Of a stretch of DNA of 64,000 bases, positions 60,134 to 64,000 are shown piece by piece. The notes below the pieces were generated by a model. That model was given only the letters and a program-made list of their open reading frames with translations, searched no databases and was not told the origin of the DNA. The DNA is from CAVQJU01 sp963755195 (GTDB lineage: Bacteria; Acidobacteriota; Vicinamibacteria; Vicinamibacterales; CAVVIG01), in the NCBI GenBank assembly GCA_963755195.1, contig CAVWIZ010000002.1:806001-870000 (forward strand). The letters run 5' to 3'. Position 1 is the first letter of the stretch. The number at the start of each line of letters is the position of its first letter. The translations under genes were made by a program, and so were the position numbers.

Positions 60134-60964
60134 ATGACAATCAAAATGAGCTCCCTGGCGACCGCGCTTACGGCCGTATCGGTTATCGTGGCAACGGCTG
60201 TCCCGGCGCGTGGGCAGACGCGGCCGGCGCCGGCGGCTCAGGTGGCCCCGGCCGTCCAGGTTCCGCTGGGTGCGCTCGCCCCCGCCAATCTCAAGAAGCC
60301 GCGTCCCAAGGCGCCGTTCGATCTGACCGGCACGTGGTTTGTCGATCTGAGCAAAGGCTTCGACACGTGGCGGTCCGGTCCGCCCTATCCGAAGTTCAAG
60401 GGCGACGCCGCGAAGGCCTTCCCGGAGAGCGAGCAGGCGAAGAAGGAAGGGAAGTCGTACCACGACTGGATCGGCCAGTGCTATCCCGCCGGCATGCCGG
60501 TCATCATGACGCGCGTGTGGCCGATTGCGATGATCCAGCTGCCGACCGCCATCTACATGGTCAGCGGCTTCGAGAACGCGCTCCGCATCATCTACCTCGA
60601 CGGCCGCAAGCACACGCCCGACGACGAAGTGGTCCGGACGTTCAACGGCGAGTCCATCGGCCGCTGGGAGGGCGACACGCTGGTGGTGGACACGCGGAGC
60701 ATGGCCGTCGACAAACACATCATCGACGATGGGCTTCCGGTGAGCGACGAGTTCCGCATCATCGAGCGCATTCGCCTGATCAACAACGGTCAGACGCTCG
60801 AGGACACGTGGACGCTGATCGATCCGAAGAACTGGGAAGGCGAGTGGACGAGCACCCACTTCTGGAAGCGTCAGGACGACACGGACATCACTGAAGTGGA
60901 GTGCCTGCCCAACCTGAACGAGAAACTGCCCGCGACGTCGTCGAAGGGGAATATCTTCAAGTAG
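60134..60964 (+). CDS. Secreted protein of the DLTGTW/DGRxH family
   Basis: 276 aa with a signal peptide (LTAVSVIVATAVPARGQ). The core matches the 22010-24905 genes: PFDLTGTWFVDLSKGFD, QLPTAIYMVSGFENALRIIY, LDGRKHTPDDEVVRTFNGES, GRWEGDTLVVDTRSMAVD and RIRLINNGQTLEDTWTLIDP. The function is unknown; it is likely periplasmic. It is convergent with the DUF6152 gene, 8 bp apart. The spread of this family over two places in the window suggests lineage expansion. Confidence 0.78.
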   Translation: MTIKMSSLATALTAVSVIVATAVPARGQTRPAPAAQVAPAVQVPLGALAPANLKKPRPKAPFDLTGTWFVDLSKGFDTWRSGPPYPKFKGDAAKAFPESEQAKKEGKSYHDWIGQCYPAGMPVIMTRVWPIAMIQLPTAIYMVSGFENALRIIYLDGRKHTPDDEVVRTFNGESIGRWEGDTLVVDTRSMAVDKHIIDDGLPVSDEFRIIERIRLINNGQTLEDTWTLIDPKNWEGEWTSTHFWKRQDDTDITEVECLPNLNEKLPATSSKGNIFK

Positions 60965-60972
60965 GTTGGCGC

Positions 60973-61383
60973 CTACTTCCCGACGACTCCCTTGCTCTCG
61001 ATGTCCTCGGTCCATTTGTCGCCGAGGACGCGGCCGTCGGCCAGCTTGATCGAGACGAAGATGCCGCCGTGCTCGCCGCTTCGCAGCGGGTTGACGACGA
61101 TGCTCACCTTGTCGCCGACCTTGATGATGTTCGATTTCCAGCCCTGCTTGACGAGGTTGTTGGGGCTGTTCATCTCGACGCCCCAGATCTCGGCCACGCC
61201 CTGGGCATTCGGCACCTCGAGCTGGATCGACGCATGCGGGTTGACCCACGAGAACTCTTTGACCGTGCCGACAAGCGTCTGCTTCTTGGCTCGATCGAAC
61301 ATCACGGGCGAATGGTGTCCGGCCACCGAGCCGGCAATCAAGAGCACCAGCGCGGTCGCGCAGGTGACGAGCGGCTTGTTCAT
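60973..61383 (-). CDS. Secreted DUF6152 family protein
   Basis: 136 aa with a signal peptide (LVTCATALVLLIAGSVAG). The mature part begins HHSPVMFDRAKKQTLVGTVK and continues EFSWVNPHASIQLEVPNAQG, VAEIWGVEMNSPNNLVKQGW and VGDKVSIVVNPLRSGEHGG, which is the DUF6152 pattern: two conserved His, the W-x-N-P-H motif and an OB-like small beta fold. Function is unknown; such genes accompany the DLTGTW family, as here. Confidence 0.82.
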   Translation of the reverse strand: MNKPLVTCATALVLLIAGSVAGHHSPVMFDRAKKQTLVGTVKEFSWVNPHASIQLEVPNAQGVAEIWGVEMNSPNNLVKQGWKSNIIKVGDKVSIVVNPLRSGEHGGIFVSIKLADGRVLGDKWTEDIESKGVVGK

Positions 61384-61453
61384 GGCTGCGCCTCCTCTGA
61401 AAGAAAGATCGACCGGTGGTCCGCTCCCGGCGAGGTGATGAAGACGATCGGGA

Positions 61454-62482
61454 TTATATAGGAAGGGACGGGCGTCCCGGTATCGCCGGTGTCACTGATG
61501 CCCGCGGTGTGCCCTGGGCGACGTACACGGCGGCGCCGCTCAGCGAAAACAGCATGATGAGCGCCGTGGCGCACAGCGAGAGCAGCAGCGCCGACTCGCG
61601 GGGGAGGCCGATGCGGCTGAAGTAGAAGGTGAACGTCGCTTCGCGGACGCCGAAGCCGTTGAGCGACACCGGAAGCATCTGCACGACAGCCGACACGGGC
61701 ACGAGCACGGCGAGATCCCAGACCGAAATGCGCACCTTCAGCGCGTAGGCGACCGACGCATAGAAGGCGACGGTGGCAATCTGCACGAACGCGGCGCCGC
61801 TGAAGCAGCTGAGCAGCGCGCCGGGGTGTCGTTTGAACCGGGTCAGCGAGCCCGTGATGTTTTCGATGCGTTCCCCGACCCACTCCGGGTGCAGCACGGT
61901 CAGCGGCTTGAGCAGCCGTCCGATGCTCGCCGGCGACGCGAGCGCAAACGCCGCCGCGACCACGCCGACCAGAAAACCGGTCCACAGCCACGATGGCCAG
62001 ATGGGGAGAGCCCCGCGACTGGTCGCCGAGACGGCCATGGTGGCCCCGCAGGCGGCGACCAGAACCAGGGCCACGACTCCCATGGCTCGATCGATCAGCA
62101 CCACCGTGGTCGCGAGCGTTTTCGAGCCCGCCGCCTTCGCGGTTGCGCCGATCCGGACCACGTCGCCGCCGATATTGCTCGGCAGAAAATTGTTGAAGAA
62201 CAACGCGACCAGATACGATCCGAGGAGCCGGCGCGCGGGCATCGGCACGTGCTGCGCTTCGAGCAGCAGCGACCATCGCCACACGCTGACGAGGACCGTG
62301 GCGAAATACACCGCCAGCGCGAGCGTCAGCCACGCGATCGACGCCTGGCGTGCACTGGCCCACAACGTCGCGGTGTCGATGCCCGAAAACAGAAGCGCCA
62401 GGAGCGCGACGCTCGTCGCCAGCTTGATCGCGATGACGACGTACTGGCGCGCAGGGGACGTTCGGGAGGAGTCCGGGAGCAT
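61454..62482 (-). CDS. Flippase-like membrane protein (lysylphosphatidylglycerol synthase TM family)
   Basis: 342 aa with about eight hydrophobic segments. Family signatures: SVALLALLFSGIDTATLWAS, RRLLGSYLVALFFNNFLPSN, IGGDVVRIGATAKAAGSKTL (written in two parts) and LPVSLNGFGVREATFTFYF with the conserved N-G-x-G-x-R-E. It is the transmembrane domain of MprF-like proteins without the synthase domain, common beside glycosyltransferases and thought to transport lipid-linked substrates. It is divergent from the family-4 glycosyltransferase. Confidence 0.85.
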   Translation of the reverse strand: MLPDSSRTSPARQYVVIAIKLATSVALLALLFSGIDTATLWASARQASIAWLTLALAVYFATVLVSVWRWSLLLEAQHVPMPARRLLGSYLVALFFNNFLPSNIGGDVVRIGATAKAAGSKTLATTVVLIDRAMGVVALVLVAACGATMAVSATSRGALPIWPSWLWTGFLVGVVAAAFALASPASIGRLLKPLTVLHPEWVGERIENITGSLTRFKRHPGALLSCFSGAAFVQIATVAFYASVAYALKVRISVWDLAVLVPVSAVVQMLPVSLNGFGVREATFTFYFSRIGLPRESALLLSLCATALIMLFSLSGAAVYVAQGTPRASVTPAIPGRPSLPI

Positions 62483-62538
62483 TCTGGAGGAACGGAGCCG
62501 TTACTGTACTACGGTTTCGTGAGAAAATCACCGGAACC

Positions 62539-63745
62539 GTGCGCATCTTGATGATCGCGCCCCAGCCGTTTTTCGAGCCCCGTGGGACGCCGTTCAGCGA
62601 GTTCCATCGCATTCGCGCGCTCACCGATCTGGGCCACACCGTCGATCTCGTGACGTATCCGTTTGGCCAGGACGTGTCCATGCCCGGCCTGCGTGTGTTT
62701 CGCAGCTGGCGCGTGCCGGGGCTCACGCGCGTGAAGATCGGGCCGTCGCTGGCGAAGATTCCCCTCGACGCGTTGCTGACGCTGACGGCCGCGCGCCGCG
62801 CCCTGTCGGCGCGCTACGATGCCGTGCACTCGCACGAAGAGGGCGGGGCGATCGGCGTCGTCCTCGCCGCGCTGCTTCGCGTGCCGCACGTGTACGACAT
62901 GCACTCGAGCCTGCCGCAGCAGCTCTCGAATTTTGCGTTCACGAGGTCGCGGCTGGTTTCGCGGATGTTCCGGATCCTCGAGCGGCTGATGATTCGCCGA
63001 TCGCGTGTCGTCATCGTCATCTGCCAGGCGCTCGAAGATACGGTGCGCGAGATCGACCCGCAGGCGCGCACCGTGCTCATCGAAAACGCCCCCGGTTCGG
63101 CCGACGAAGAGGCGACGCCCGAGGCGGCGGCCGCCGTGCGGCGAACCCTCGACCTCGCTGATACGACACCGCTGGTGTTGTATACGGGAACGTTCGAGGC
63201 CTATCAGGGCCTCGACCTCCTGTTTGACGCGATGGCCATCGTTTCTGCGTCGCGTCCCGATGCGAGGCTGGTCCTGGCGGGCGGAAAGGCCGATCAGGTC
63301 GTCCGCGGGCGCGAGCAGGCGCGTGTGGCGGGCATCGGCGACATCACGACGTTTGCCGGCGAACGCCCGGCGTCTGACATTCCGGCGTACTCTGCGAGCG
63401 GCCGACGTGCTGGTGTCGCCGCGTTCGCGCGGCACCAATACGCCTCTCAAGATCTACCAGTACCTGCGGTCGGGCAAACCGATTGTGGCCACGCGGTTGC
63501 TGACGCATACCCAGGTGTTGAGCGACGAGACGGCCGTGTTGACCGGGCCGTCGAAAGAAGACTTCGCCCGCGGAATTCTCGCCGCGCTCGACGATCCGGC
63601 CCGGTCCTCGGCGATTGGCGCGGCCGCCGGACGTCTGGCCGCCACCAAGTACAGCTACGCGGCGTATCTCGAACGCACGCGGCAGGCGTGCGCCGCGCTC
63701 CTGCCGCCTCCAGGCCCGGTCGCGGTCGCGAAGGATCTCGCGTGA
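62539..63745 (+). CDS. Glycosyltransferase family 4 (one frameshift)
   Basis: About 401 aa from GTG at 62539. The N-terminal GT-B domain reads ILMIAPQPFFEPRGTPFSEF, HRIRALTDLGHTVDLVTYPF and VPHVYDMHSSLPQQLSNFAF. The C-terminal domain reads LVLYTGTFEAYQGLDLLFDA, ARLVLAGGKADQV, then, after an extra base near 63388, LRAADVLVSPRSRGTNTPLK and IYQYLRSGKPIVATRL with the donor-binding Glu position occupied by Thr/Pro. It is probably an envelope polysaccharide enzyme. Its stop overlaps the methyltransferase start. Confidence 0.88.
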
Positions 63746-64000
63746 AGGAACACTACAGCTACAAGCTGTACGCCGACCCGCAGATGGCGCGGACGTTCGA
63801 GGAGCGCCGCTTTGGCGGACCGATCGGCCAGCTCGTCGCGGGCGAGCAGGCCCGCGTTCTGGCCAACATGATCGGCCGGATTCAGGACCGGAACATCCTC
63901 GATGTCGGTACGGGCACCGGCCGTGCGGCGCTGATGCTGGCCCGCGGAGGCGCGCGCGTCACGGCGATCGATGCCTCCGAGCCGATGCTCGAGACGGCCC
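63742..64000 (+). CDS. Class I SAM-dependent methyltransferase, N-terminal part (cut by window edge)
   Basis: From GTG at 63742, overlapping the glycosyltransferase stop by 4 bp (GTGA). The visible 86 residues include FGGPIGQLVAGEQARVLANM, motif I ILDVGTGTGRAALMLARGG with the SAM-binding Gly loop, and the acidic residue after the next strand in VTAIDASEPML. The rest lies beyond the window. The substrate is unknown; coupling with the glycosyltransferase suggests a sugar or lipid modification (inference). Confidence 0.85.
   Translation, partial: MKEHYSYKLYADPQMARTFEERRFGGPIGQLVAGEQARVLANMIGRIQDRNILDVGTGTGRAALMLARGGARVTAIDASEPMLETA

Overview
The window is GC-rich chromosomal DNA, probably from an uncultured Acidobacteriota (Vicinamibacteria-like) organism assembled from a metagenome. 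This rests on the dense GC-rich gene packing, several secreted proteins of the 'DLTGTW / DGRxHP' type and a DUF6152 protein (an expansion I associate with that group), a Gram-negative envelope gene set, and many short-period intergenic repeats. The taxonomic call is inference.

Layout. 1-4.4 kb (minus strand): RNase J (cut by the window edge), rsmA, a repeat-filled gap, a minimal zincin, nth, a DUF3467 protein and lexA. 4.5-12.8 kb (plus): PfkB kinase, ECF sigma factor and anti-sigma factor, two secreted proteins, recG, rsmD, coaD and a PLP aminotransferase. Almost every gene up to about 12.2 kb has several single-base frameshifts although its motifs survive; since coaD is normally essential this looks like bad consensus sequence, not decay. 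12.8-18.3 kb: rho, a CDGSH protein, two polytopic glycosyltransferase-like proteins and an MFS exporter. 18.3-21.9 kb: a NarL-type two-component pair, a mannosyl-3-phosphoglycerate-phosphatase-like HAD protein and small proteins. 22-26.4 kb: three secreted proteins of one lineage-type family and a secreted MBL-fold protein. 26.4-32.5 kb (minus): the heat-shock operon hspR-cbpA-clpB-ftsH, with a very good promoter overlapped by an inverted repeat. 32.5-37.4 kb: TerC, an S4 protein, a YncE-like propeller, several small unknown proteins and a lone receiver.

37.6-39.7 kb is the accessory region. A 48-bp perfect direct repeat, equal to the 3' half of tRNA-Phe(GAA), brackets about 1.3 kb carrying a zeta-toxin-like kinase, a 60-aa partner overlapping it, and the remnant of an AbiEi-type antitoxin with an inverted repeat upstream. 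A VapBC pair lies just outside, on the other side of the tRNA. It looks like a minimal toxin-antitoxin island with no integrase of its own.

39.8-44.7 kb: recA (its promoter shares a 12-mer with lexA), a YdjM-like membrane protein, 3-hydroxyacyl-CoA dehydrogenase plus thiolase, a DUF721 protein and Maf. 44.7-52.1 kb is a complete system I cytochrome c maturation locus of unusual build: a Cys-type CcmE, a CcmF fused to a CcmH-like domain, a zinc-ribbon CcmI-like protein, a secreted 412-aa protein, then CcmA, CcmB, CcmC, CcmD and a small membrane protein. 52.1-56.1 kb: phosphoesterase, aroK, aroA, an RsbW-like kinase and an inositol monophosphatase. 56.3-64 kb: a beta-barrel protein, envelope glycosyltransferases, DedA, a flippase-like protein, two secreted unknowns and a methyltransferase cut by the window edge.

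A recurring theme is short-period (about 7-10 bp) intergenic repeat families that reach into gene ends. They encode the RecA N-terminal tail, a whole signal peptide, the first residues of the thiolase, and the last codons of CoaD and CbpA.
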